Positions 11,774 to 22,382 of a stretch of DNA of 64,000 bases are shown here, one piece after another. Position 1 is the stretch's first letter, and every line of letters starts with the position of its first letter. The notes under the pieces were generated by a model. It was given only the letters and a program-made list of their open reading frames with translations. It searched no databases and had not been told where the DNA came from. A program made the position numbers and the translations under genes. The stretch covers positions 930,001 to 994,000 of the forward strand of contig RSEE01000001.1 of NCBI GenBank assembly GCA_003971905.1, read 5' to 3'. This DNA comes from Moniliella sp. 'wahieum' (Eukaryota; Basidiomycota; Moniliellomycetes; Moniliellales; Moniliellaceae).

Positions 11774-12279
11774 GATGAAGCGCTTGAGGGGGGCATTGGG
11801 GTGGCTTAAAGCTTGGCGTGATATGTGACGCGTGACGCAATTAGATCGATTATCGATTACATGCAAGAAGATTTGTGGCGCCTGCCGGTGTGCGCGGCGC
11901 CAGGCAGGTATCATGCACTCATGCACTCATGCATCGCAATCGGTACTCCGTATTCAGAACGCAGATCATCGATCGCCAATGCGTGCACCCTGGATTCGGA
12001 GGCCGCACGCGTGACCAGGTGGGATTGTGACTGGTCGGCTGGGCGTTGGTGTTGCATGCATGATGTGTGGAGCATGATGCATGACAGGCCAGCACCCTGG
12101 TCGCACTGAGCTGCACGCCACCAGACTGCGCCCATGCCCACCTGCGGGTGCTCGCCCTCCGCCAGCAAACCACCTATCGCGCTTTGCTCTTCAAAACCCA
12201 GGTGCTGCTCATCTCTCCCACCACTACCCCACCACCATCTCCACCGCCTCTCTCCGGCCTTCCTGGGACTGCCGCAACG

Positions 12280-13816
12280 ATGGGAATTGGCCAGCAACTT
12301 GACCGCGCGTCCAACTGGATCATCGGGTGTATGTCCTTTCTTCCTCCTCCCCCCCCTTCGGACTGAGAAGAGCTTGAAGTGCTGACGAGTGTGGCTGCTG
12401 CTTGCAGGGACACCCATTTCGTTGATGGTCACCTATGCCGTCTTCAGTGTCTTTTTCTACATTCTCATCCCCCCAGTGCTCAACTCGGCGCTGTGGTACA
12501 CCTACATGGGCATTCAGACTTTTGTCGTCCTTACTGTCCTGAGCGAGGCCATCTCTTCCATTCGACCCAATGTCGAATCCCGCCGTGCCCGTCGCAAGGT
12601 TGCCAAGGTCGGCTTTCCCGATCTCGACGGGGAAAAGAATGAGCACAAGTGCCCCAAGATTGATTTGGTGCTCGTTGCGTACCTGCCCAACGAGCAGTAC
12701 ATCATCAAGCGCCAGATCCGCTACGCAATGACCCAGATCGAGTATCCTGCCTCGCGCCTCACCATCAATGTTGTCTACAACATCCCAAGCCCATTGAGCC
12801 CCTGGAGACGGAGCTGAAAGAAATGACGAGTCAGTACGGTCACCTTAAGGTCATTTCCGTCCCCCTCCACCTCCAAGGCCGACAACATCAACTACTTCCT
12901 CTCTCTTCCCTCGGACTCGGAGATCATTGCCATCTTGACACGGACCACTACCCTTCCCGCTATGCCCTCAAGTGGGTTGCCCGCGCATTCAACAAGGGCG
13001 ATGTGGACATTATTCAAGGCCGGTGCTGCATCTACAACTACTCGGAAACCTGGATCACCCGCTTGATCGCGGCCGAGTTTGACATGATTTACGGTGTGTT
13101 TCACCCAGGGCGTGCTCGCTCGCACCGCTTTGGCCTGTTTGGTGGGTCGAATGGGTACTGGAATGCGTCGTTGCTTCGTTCGCTGGGAATGCAAAAGCAC
13201 ATGCTTACGGAGGACATTGACTCGACGCTGCGTGCGATCGTGTCGGGCGCGCGGATCAAGTACATGCTAGAGGTGCAATCGTACGAGACCGCTCCGGAGA
13301 CGGCCATGGCGCTGCTCAAGCAACGTATGCGCTGGACCCAAGGTTGGTTCCAAGTCACGCTCCGCCACGCCATTCCCTCGTTGCAATACGGTGCGTACGG
13401 TACAATTGACCCATCGGCGATGAGCACCAAAATCATCTCCCGTGCCGGTCTTTTTCCTACTGGTCTTCCGCGAGGCCTTCTTCTACTTCATCTCCCAACT
13501 GTCGGCACTGCTCTTGGCCAGTTTTGCGGTGCACCCACCGCATCGCTGGCACGAACTCTACCAATCGTTTGAGGGGTTCAAGATCACCGTCTGGCTCTTT
13601 GTCCTGAATGCGATTTGCATCATGACCGCCACGGGCATCACCGCCCGCAACCGGAGTGAGTTCACCTCTATCTGGGCTATCATGGCGTTTGGCATTCTCT
13701 CCCCTACCTACTACACCATTGTCACCTTCATGTCGATCACATGCCACTTCCGCGAGTTGGTGCAATACTCCAACTGGAACCCTACCTCACGGTCGGCGCC
13801 TAAGAAGACGACGTGA
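12280..13816 (+). CDS. Family 2 membrane glycosyltransferase (chitin/hyaluronan/cellulose synthase-like)
   Basis: About 485 residues. Exon 1 is 12280-12328 (MGIGQQLDRASNWIIG), the intron 12329-12407 (donor GTATGT, acceptor TTGCAG), and exon 2 ends at TGA 13814-13816. Two N-terminal membrane segments are followed by a GT-A catalytic domain. All GT2 landmarks are visible: VLVAYLPNEQYII at the domain start, a DTD-type DxD motif just before HYPSRYALK, GGSNGYWN, the acidic EDIDS motif and QRMRW (the QxxRW motif of processive synthases). C-terminal hydrophobic segments would form the export channel. At least three one-base frame changes occur, near 12785, 12870-12940 and 13445, mostly in C or T runs. 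The protein should polymerise a sugar nucleotide at the plasma membrane; which sugar cannot be told. It lies between two acyltransferase-3 genes. Confidence 0.85.
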
Positions 13817-14326
13817 GCTTTCGTTTGTACTCTTTTCTCCCTTGTCCCTGCCTCCGGTCTCTCTTGGTCACCGGTCCTCGACCTATCTGAAGAGCCAGCC
13901 ACGGCCGATTTCCCCTGTTGCCTCACACGGTACATTGCCCCTTTTCTGCTCCGTTTTGCACGCCTTTCGTTTCCCTTCACCCACCCTGTCTCAATGAACC
14001 CGCACCTGCTCTGTATATCTATATGCCTTTTTCGTTTCTGGTTTCGTTTTGCCTTAGTTTTCTGCTCCCAGCTCGGCCGGCGTAATTCTCTGCACTTTCT
14101 CTGGCCCTTCCCCTTGTCGCAATGCCAATATCGCTTGCGCTATTGCGGATGCCGATTTTGATGGGCCAGGACGAAGCGCTCCGCTTCTTAGGGATCTCAG
14201 TTCCTCGGCTCCGCCGAAGTACTCACTCTGGGCTCTCACCGATCTCATCTCAGATCTCACAGCAGCTATGATATCGATCATCGTCAACATCCGCCACTAC
14301 CGGCCCTACCTCGCTATAGCCACGAG

Positions 14327-14347
14327 AGTCACTAGTCACTAACCACT
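14327..14347. repeat. 7-bp array, AGTCACT type (3 units)
   Basis: Units AGTCACT, AGTCACT, AACCACT. The core is ACTAGT plus C. Confidence 0.75.
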
Positions 14348-14653
14348 AGAGGCACCTAAAAGTCACTGTGACACAGTCACCGCAGTCCTCACTCTCTTTG
14401 TTCGTCCATCGCTGCAGCGATGGTGCTCCGACCCAAGGCCAAGCGTTAATCTTAGTGGTTGCCCCTCCCCGCCCCCCCTGAGTGAAAATAAGGCCCACAC
14501 AAAAGTGCATAAACTGCCGTCTTGTTATCGGATGGGCGCCGGGACGTGCGTTCGCATGTTGGCACATGTGACTAGGGACCTCCGCCCACCCCCCGGTTTA
14601 AATCGAGGGCGGGCGTAGTGGAAGGGGCCAACGAGTGTCACTTGGTAGGTGGC

Positions 14654-14674
14654 GCGTGACGCGTGACGCGTGAC
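14654..14674. repeat. 7-bp array, GCGTGAC (3 units)
   Basis: Three exact GCGTGAC units with the ACGCGT core; two more units occur about 50 bases downstream. Confidence 0.8.
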
Positions 14675-17191
14675 GCAGCAATCCGGTTACTGTCACCCTT
14701 GCTTGTGTCAGACAGCGCGTGACGCGTGAGGAGCTCGTTGCAGGGTATGGGGGTACTACCATCACAGTCATGCCTCCCCATATCACATGGTACACCCCCT
14801 CTTCTGCCGGCACCCATGTGCGCAGTAAGCGATAGGGCACGCCGGGGCCGGAAGGCGCCCTCCAGGTCCGGATCTCCGGGATACGGGCGATAGAGCCTTG
14901 CGGCGAGCCTGCCGCAATGCGGTGGTACGCCTGGGTCTGGTACGTCTGGCCCAAGGCTGCACGGCTGTGCAATCATATACTCTTTTTGGTAAAATATTCA
15001 AAGCACGAAACGATGATTCATCTCCTTGAGATCCGAGGGATCTGACACCGTCTGCTCATTTCGTGCACTCTATGGAAGCCATTTCGCCTCGTTAGCATAG
15101 CAAGTTCAATCTTCTACCGCCACTTCAATGCTCCGTCGTCAAGCCTCAGCCCATCGGCACGCTCTTACTCCCCCTGAGATGTCCAGTACACGTTCTCGCC
15201 CACCGTCTCTTTAATCTCAATTCTCTTTCATGGCGCCACACCGTCGGTCCGGATCACTTCTCAGTTCATTCAACGTGGGGCTAGACGATCTTAAGCTTAT
15301 TAACGTCAAAGAAGCATCTCATTGATGACATGTGCGCGTAAAATAAGCGCTACCCACCAACTACACGCACATGGTTACAAGACAGTGGGTAAATCTCATA
15401 CAACAACAACATTAGATCCTAAAAGAGGGCCCTAGTACCTCTCCTACTGTGCATGTGGGAATATATGAGTGAGAGCGCTCACATGGCGCTCACAGGAGGC
15501 TCTAGGTGTCACACAGTCGGAGCTAAGACGAGGGAGACCAGAGTCGAGACTAGGCAGTAATAGTTCGTGGGGGAGGAGCAAGAGCAGAGGACATGATCCG
15601 AATAAGCGGGAAAACGGGGAAGGAGCGAGACACTAGAAATTGGAAATCGGAGCGAGATCAGCCAAACGATGGCACTAGCGCCCCGCACGTTTGGGGAGTC
15701 ATGCCCCCCCGTTCCTTACTTGTTACAAATGAGACAGCGAAAATGTGTACGATGCTTCAGCGGTGGATCTTCCAATCAGTACTGAGTCAACGATCGACCG
15801 GCACAACACTACTTCACATATATACCATTGCTCGGCACGTTCAAGCTTCAAGCTCTCCGTCTCTCGGCATGATGCGGCAGCACCTTTATACTCATCTCTG
15901 AGATCTGAGCCCATATTGCTTCGCTCTTGGAACAATAGAGGACCGAACCGTACCCCCGCGAGACTAGATCAAAGAGAGGTTAGAATCGAGCGCCGTTGAT
16001 TATACTCTTGGCCGGAATAGGCCCTTTGACCCATATTTGAGCGCGTTGAGCTTCAAGCGTCTTCAGAGCTTTACGCCACTGTTGATACTTCGGCAGCCGT
16101 TCAACGTTCACTAGTCACTAGGATCACTTGAGCGCGTTGAGAACTGTTTGCAATGGCCGTATGTCTGTGAGAGGACCTTGGGTCGCTCTACATATCCGAA
16201 AAGGCTCACGTGGATATATACCTCAGTACAGTCAGAGATTGAGTAGCGAAACCCCCACTTTTTATGATGAACTCATCTGTACCCACCGCCACACAGTACT
16301 CCGCATATTAGTATGCAAGATCCACACAGAAAGTTCATTCAATCGAACGGTAGCAACTCGTCGAATAGGGAGGATGTGTTGGTACCCGAGCACGAGATGC
16401 ATGTCGCGGTCATATCCGCTATGCATCTTAGAACATCCCATATCAGCTCCGCGGCACCTATATCATGTGCCGAGACTCCTGCAATGATGAGGTGCATATA
16501 CATGTGATAATGGGGCCTGATGGGGGATGTGGAGCCAAGTGTGATGGTGCCAAATGGATCCCATCTCTGTTGCCCCGTAGTCTTTGGCCAACAAAACTCT
16601 CGTTGCGGAGACTGGTTGTGGAGAGTCACAATAACTCACACCAGGTTGTGATCACTCTGACGGATATATGATGCGGCCAACTGTGACATGTTACACGCGC
16701 AAGTTTGTGTATAATCATTGTGACGTTGGTACTCCTTGCAGAGATCCCAGACGTGAGTACAGAGTGCGCGCGAAGCATGAGGGTCTATACAGTGGTGCGT
16801 CATGTGTGCGCGCTGGGCAAGTAGGCACATGTCGTGTGAACAGGTTTTTAGTAGTGTACAGCCTGTTGACGTAGTTGTACCGTTCTGTGAGATCGGAGAT
16901 GCAGATCCTCTGTATCTGCCTGTTTGTTGTTGTAACATATGGGCGCGCACATGAGAGTTCAACGTTCACGGTTCACGCGCACGCATCATGCCACATGTGA
17001 TGCATGTGAGCGCCGAGGTTGAGAGATCTCAGATGGCAGGCCGGTGACTAGAGTGACTGAGTTGCAAGGAGAAAGGGTGTGGGGATTGGAACGATTGTTG
17101 GGCGTTCAGCTCAAGGGTAAACGTTAAAAGTTGAACGTTAATGAGACCGCCGATCGCGTCTCTGTACAGCATCCGAGCTTCGAGCTGTGAG

Positions 17192-17212
17192 GTTGAGCGT
17201 TGAGTGTTGAGT
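17192..17212. repeat. 7-bp array, GTTGAGC/GTTGAGT (3 units)
   Basis: Three consecutive 7-base units differing only in the last base, then a spaced fourth. The palindromic core is degenerate. Confidence 0.7.
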
Positions 17213-18007
17213 AGTGTTGAGTGCGATGTTTTGAGACCCCGAGAGGGTAGGTGTACAAATCGTTAAACGTCAAATGTCGAGAGCTGCCCGGTGGGCAGCA
17301 ATTGTATAGTAAGGCTTTTCGGGAGCCGAGGTAATCGGTTTGTCGCGGGGGCGTCTCCTCCTGTCTCCTCTCGGTGTTGCTTTTGATCGGCTGTGCTACG
17401 CAAAAGGGTTGGCCCGACAATGCGTCCGCCGTCTCCAACGCCAGAGGCACCCCAACCACACACAACTCGTTGGAATCCCGAGTCGGCACTTCTCAGGGTT
17501 TCGTTGCCGCCGCGCAGGGAGGACTTTGTTGTGGCTCTGTACTATGGCAGCAGCTCCGCTCCCGGGGTAATTTGATGTGCTTGCCGGTGCGCCACATGAG
17601 GAGTGGGATATGTGCATCCTAATGTGCGCTTATATATGCGCTACGCCGCTGGCGGTGCAGAATCCCTCTCTGGCACCGGCACGGCCTGCGGCAGCCAAGG
17701 CGCAGCAGAGCGCAGCCCGCGGTTGGTACCTGCGTCTGCAGCGGTGCAGAGGCGCAAGCAAGCGCCCAACACCAACACTGTGGGCCTGCGGAGGCTGCCG
17801 TGGCCCCTCCACCGGCCACCCACGCCGCACTGCAGCTGCCAGGGCGGGCGCTGGGCGTAGCGCGTTGGGCTGGGCACTGCCGCTGTGCCCGCCTGCAGCA
17901 GAGCGGCGGGTGGTGCGTGGGGGCCGACTTGCGAACACCCCGTACAGCCAGCGACAGAGAGGCGCCGTGCGCCAATTTGATGCGCTCGCTCTCTGCGGCT
18001 CAGCGCA

Positions 18008-18060
18008 CTAGTCACTAGTCACTAGCACTGCTCAGCGCTCACCGGTCACCGGCCACCGCA
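18008..18060. repeat. Two adjacent 7-bp arrays: ACTAGTC then CACCGGT
   Basis: ACTAGTC, ACTAGTC, ACTAGCA (18008-18028), then, past an AGCGCT word, CACCGGT, CACCGGC, CACCGCA (18040-18060). Two different palindromes with the same period lie at one locus. Confidence 0.8.
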
Positions 18061-18441
18061 AGTCCTCTTTCCAGTCACCCCTTCGATGCATAGTCAGATC
18101 TCAGACACGGGGGCAGCACCCCAGTTCCTAGGCCCTTTTGTTATACGTTCACCGCTTCTTGCCTGGAGAGCTTGGTGAACGAAGGGTGCCGGTGAGGCCG
18201 AGGCGCACAGGACACGCTCAGTGTGGCAATCCATGCCCACTATTTCATCTCATCCATCCATCGCCCCAACCCTCCCTCCACCTTCCGCCCTCCACCCTCC
18301 TCCCTCGTCTTCCCTCTTCGTCACTCTTCTTCTTTCCTTTGCTGCCCGGCGCAGCCGCTGCTCGTTGCCCTTCCCTTCCTTTTTCTCTGTTGCCCCATCC
18401 CTCCACCAGCGTTCCGCCCCTTCCCCCCCGCCTCCCCTGCC

Positions 18442-21400
18442 ATGGCCCACTCCCTTTGGGCGCTGGCCGCCTTGGCCATGCTGGTGGGTGCACCTGCCAT
18501 CCACGCTGCCTGTGAGTGTGGCTACCGTGATCCCTCAACTACCTCTCTCTGGACCGACGCTGTTATTACCTACTTTAACGAGTCTGCCGCTGCCACCGAC
18601 ATTGTCTTTGAGCCGGCGCAGTATGCAGACCGCTATGGCCGCGACCAGCCCGGCGAGGCCGGCACGGGTCAAGAAGCATGGATTGGAAGCAACCGCATCA
18701 ACGAATGGGAGGACGACTTCTCCGCCACCTGGCGCTCCGCTGTGGTCGCCAACAACACCCATCTTGGTGCGAACCACTCGGGTCTTCTCATGGATGTCAC
18801 TCCGGCCGACATCAAAAACCGCATCAGCTGGGGCAGCCAGCTCCAGACCCGCCGCCGTGACATGCAGTACGGCTCTTTCCGCACCATGCTCAACCCTCCC
18901 CCTGGGAGATACATGGCTGGGACCAACCTTGATGTAGAGGTGGCGTGGAACCAATCCGAGTTGATTCGCACGGCTTTCTTCAATACCAACCAACCAGGCC
19001 AAGGCAATGTTCAAGTCTCTTACTCGTCCAGCTCCGAGTCTGTTACCCCCTTCCTCTACAACCAGTCCACCATGGATCGGGGCGGCATCAATGGGCTCGA
19101 GTACCGCATGGACTGGCTGCCCACATCTGTTTCGTTCACCAACACGGGCGCCAACACCACCTCCAATGCCAAGATTTGGTCGGGCAAGCATGCGCACCCC
19201 CCGAGTCGTGGAGCTCCTTTCTCGTACAAGCACTGGTCCAACGGTTCCCCCACTGCCTCCCAGGGCCCCCGATCGCGAGCACCGTTACAGCTCAAATCAT
19301 CTATGCTCGTCTCTTTTTCAACTCATCCCGTCCTGAACGCTTGGAAGCGTTCAACTCGGCTTGCGCGGCTAGTTCGGCTTCTGCTGTGTGCTCCACCGAC
19401 GACCTTACCCTACGTGATAGCACACCCTTTGACCTGGCCGCGACTCTCAAGCCGATTATCCCGCATCACAAGCGTCACGTCCCCGTATACTCAATCTACG
19501 GTGCGGCCATCTCGGGCGGAATCTTTGTCGTGCTTACGATCCATGCGTCCCTTCGCCGGATCAGGAACACGCGGCGCAAGCGCGCTGCATTTTACGAGCA
19601 GTACAACAAGGAGATTCACGATCAGCCCGATCCCCTCCTGGAGGCCGGGCCACATTCCAGTACCAGTATGTCATCGACAGCATACTCCGAGGTGGACAAG
19701 CAAGTATTTGACGAGGCAATGACCAAATGGGACGATCCAACCATCTTGCTGGCTGAGGACGAGGATGACTCCGAGTCGATCGCTTCGGAAGACATGGATG
19801 ATGAGAATGAAAAAGCAGCCGAGGCTTGGGGGTACAGTGGCGTTGAGAATGGCTCGGTCTACTCGATGCAGACCAATACCTCGGGATACGTTCTGCCCCA
19901 TATCCAACTCTCGCGCCAGGATCTCAACAAGTCAGGCATGCTCACTCCTGCCTACCCTTCCTCTGGTGGATCCACCCCTGCAGGCGTGGCGACATCGTAC
20001 AGTCCCAGGAGCGCTCAAACCCCTCCCGTTTCACACTTCCGCGCCCGCTCCATCCCGTCGATCCGGGGAGGAGGGGTGTATGGGTCTACGACGGCGGCCA
20101 CGTCTCTTGCCTCGTTTGGGGGTGAGGACGGTCTGGGTCAACCGCCATCGCTGCCGCATGTGGCGCCGACGGTGATCTTGGAAGATGGTTCACAAGCACC
20201 AGTGGCTTGGGTCACACCTATTGCCGATTGGGCCCCTGCACCCAAGGGGGACCGGAGGTCGATGGCACATGGGCTTCTTGCCAACCCACCCACAGCCGTC
20301 GCGGCTGAGGATCAGCAGGCACTGGAAGCGTACGAGCCCACGTCCATGTGGGGAAGGATCAAGTCGGCTCTGTTTGTGTCCAAGGGTCAAGGCAGGGTGA
20401 CGGCGTCGGGCGCGGCGCGGGTCGAGTATCTCGACGGTCTCCGTGGGTTTGCATGTTTCCTTGTGTCCCTCCATCACTTTTGCCTCATTTACGAATACGG
20501 TTTCACGACCCAGCCTACCGGGTCGGGAGAGCACTACAAGTTTGAGTACTGGATCTATAAGATTTTGGGTCCTATCCTTTGCAACGGTGGGCTGAACGTG
20601 GGCATCTTCTTTGTCCTCTCGGCCCGCGTGGTGTGCAACCGGTACCTATATCGCGGCAACTTGCAGCATCTTGCTCAGCTCGTGCTGACCCGTGTTCCGC
20701 GTCTGAGTGTAACGATCACTGCTGCAATCCTGCTCAACTACTTCCTCATTGAAGTGGTACGTTGAGTTCCTCCGTTAATTTGCTCAAGAAGGGACTGACA
20801 CTAACCAACCTTCCGTGGTACAGCAAGCGTTCTACTGGACCTCTCGTCTGGCCTCTCGCACCTTTTCGATTTGGTCGTACTACCAAGATTTCCAACACGT
20901 TGGGCGTGTTCATTGATTACTGGCTCAGTCTGTGGTGGATGCAGCCCCCGTCAATTACACCTATTGTTACGCATTATGCAACGGGTATCCTATGGACCGT
21001 ACCTGTGATCGTCCAGTGCACATGGACTTGCGCCCTCTGTGCCCTGATCGCGCGTGAGATCAAGAGTCCAATCAAGCGGTACTTGTTCTACTCGGCTTGC
21101 ATCCTGCTTACCTGGTGGGCCAATCGGTTTGACTACTTCTTCTTGGCCGGTCTGCTCCTTGCCGATCTAGACGTGCGCTTCCAATACCGCCAGAAGTTTG
21201 GCATTGCTGGTGCGCTCCTGGCTTGGTGTTTTCTTCCTTGGCGCTGTGCTCACTTGGCTCGACTATGCGAAAGTCATCGACGTGCAGAAAGAATGGGGCA
21301 TCCATCCCAATTTTACAAGCGGTACACCCAACAAATGGGTTGGATCGACTCAGGCTTGGTACTTGCCCAAGCTCACCGATGGCATCTTTGTGATCTCCTT

Positions 21401-21717
21401 TTTCTTGCTCTGCGATCTATGCACACCCGTGCGCGTTTTTCCAACTGCGTTTCTGGAACGTGTTTGGTCGCAACGCATTCTCCCTCTACCTCTTGCACGG
21501 TGTCGTCTTCTGGTCGGTAGGCGCGGCGGCCAGTCTCAAGATGTTGGCGGCCGGCATTCCATATTGGGCTGCGATGATTCTCAACTTTCTTCTTTGCTAC
21601 GCCATGCTCCTGGTCGTCTGCGAGCTGTTTACACGCACGTTTGACCGCTGGGGCACCACTCTCGCCCGCTCCTTTTTCCGCGCCGTGTCAGGTGGACTGG
21701 GCCGGCGCCCCACCTAG
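18442..21717 (+). CDS. Secreted GH16-like domain fused to acyltransferase-3 membrane domain
   Basis: About 1,070 residues. The start is ATG 18442, which gives a clear signal peptide (MAHSLWALAALAMLVGAPAI). An N-terminal lectin-like domain with GH16 features follows: MQYGSFRTML, DVEVAW, LEYRMDWLP and the late WSNGSPTASQGPP / RLFFNSS block. The usual ExDxxE catalytic motif is not obvious. A membrane segment (SIYGAAISGGIFVVLTIHAS) leads to an acidic, Ser/Pro-rich linker of about 280 residues. The acyltransferase-3 domain then starts with VEYLDGLRGFACFLVSLHHF and runs to the end, with the late NAFSLYLLHGVVFW motif. One intron, 20757-20823 (donor GTACGTT, acceptor TACAG), is supported. Frame changes occur near 19190, 20885, 21220 and 21445. 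The protein should bind or cut a wall polysaccharide outside and transfer acyl groups at the membrane. The domains are seen; the joint role is inference. Confidence 0.8.
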
Positions 21718-22382
21718 CCGGGTTTCTCTCTTTCTTGTTTCTTCCTCTTCTTTCCCGCACGTTTTTGCCATCCGTTCTCCCACCACGCCTCCATATGCAA
21801 TCTTCACTTCATATCCGCCCCCCTCTCATCTCTCTCTGCTTTCTCGATCCCCCGGCGCAAGCTCACTCTTACGCTTGTGCATATTGCCACCCACTCCTTT
21901 GCCCGTTGTCGCGCGACTGCTACGGTGCTTTTGCCCCTCCCCCCCTCTCCCCCCCTCTCCCCCCATGTTTTTCTCCATTTAACTCGTTGCCCATACTGCC
22001 CTATGCTATAACTCTCGATCCCCCTTTCCCCGTCATGTTCTGGCGATGCCCTTGATGGGCTTACCCAAACATGTACAGCTTCGTGGTCGTCCGTGGGAAG
22101 CATTGTCTTCGGCTGGTGCCAGTGATATGCGCATCCTCTGCTTAGCCCATCACATGTGCGGATGTGTTGTAGTGGCGGTGCTACAGCCTGCGTCGTTAAA
22201 AGCTGCGTTAACCACACACTCTTTTTGAGCCTACGGCGATGCCATCACCATATGTTACTTTCTTTGTCGTGACCAATGCCTTGACGGTAGTGAGTGCGCC
22301 GGAGCATGCATCCATTTGATTGGTCTGAAGGACTTTTGGGTGGCATCGATAGTAGGACGGAGCTATGGCACCGGCACAGGGA
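21718..22382. other. Convergent intergenic region (3' UTRs)
   Basis: 665 bases between two convergent genes. The first 300 are C/T-rich with long C runs (about 21940-21965). No coding signal seen. Confidence 0.5.

Larger units (their letters stand above)
10125..12279. other. Divergent intergenic region between acyltransferase and GT2 genes
   Basis: These 2.15 kb should contain the promoters of both flanking genes. I see no coding region. Dense 7-bp arrays occur: ACCGGT-type words at 10395-10574, AAGGCGT/AACGCGT at 11540-11560, GCTGATC at 11753-11773 and GTGACGC at 11826-11839. A CATGCACT 8-bp array is at about 11912-11935. Confidence 0.5.
13817..18441. other. Long gene-poor region, partly AT-richer
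   Basis: 4.6 kb between the GT2 gene and the GH16/acyltransferase gene. The first 250 bases are probable 3' UTR and the last 300, pyrimidine-rich, probable promoter and 5' UTR. About 15.0-17.1 kb is visibly poorer in GC than the genes. The longest ORFs there (about 120 codons) have no domain and I do not call them. 7-bp arrays occur at 14327-14347, 14654-14674, 17192-17212 and 18008-18060. Confidence 0.5.

Noticed and set aside
15000-17100. Remnant of a transposon or virus-like element
   Set aside because: No reverse transcriptase, integrase, transposase or capsid motif and no terminal repeats were seen; only lower GC.
17577-18011. A 144-codon open frame in GC-rich DNA
   Set aside because: All frames on both strands are open here because of high GC; no motif or splice signal supports a gene.
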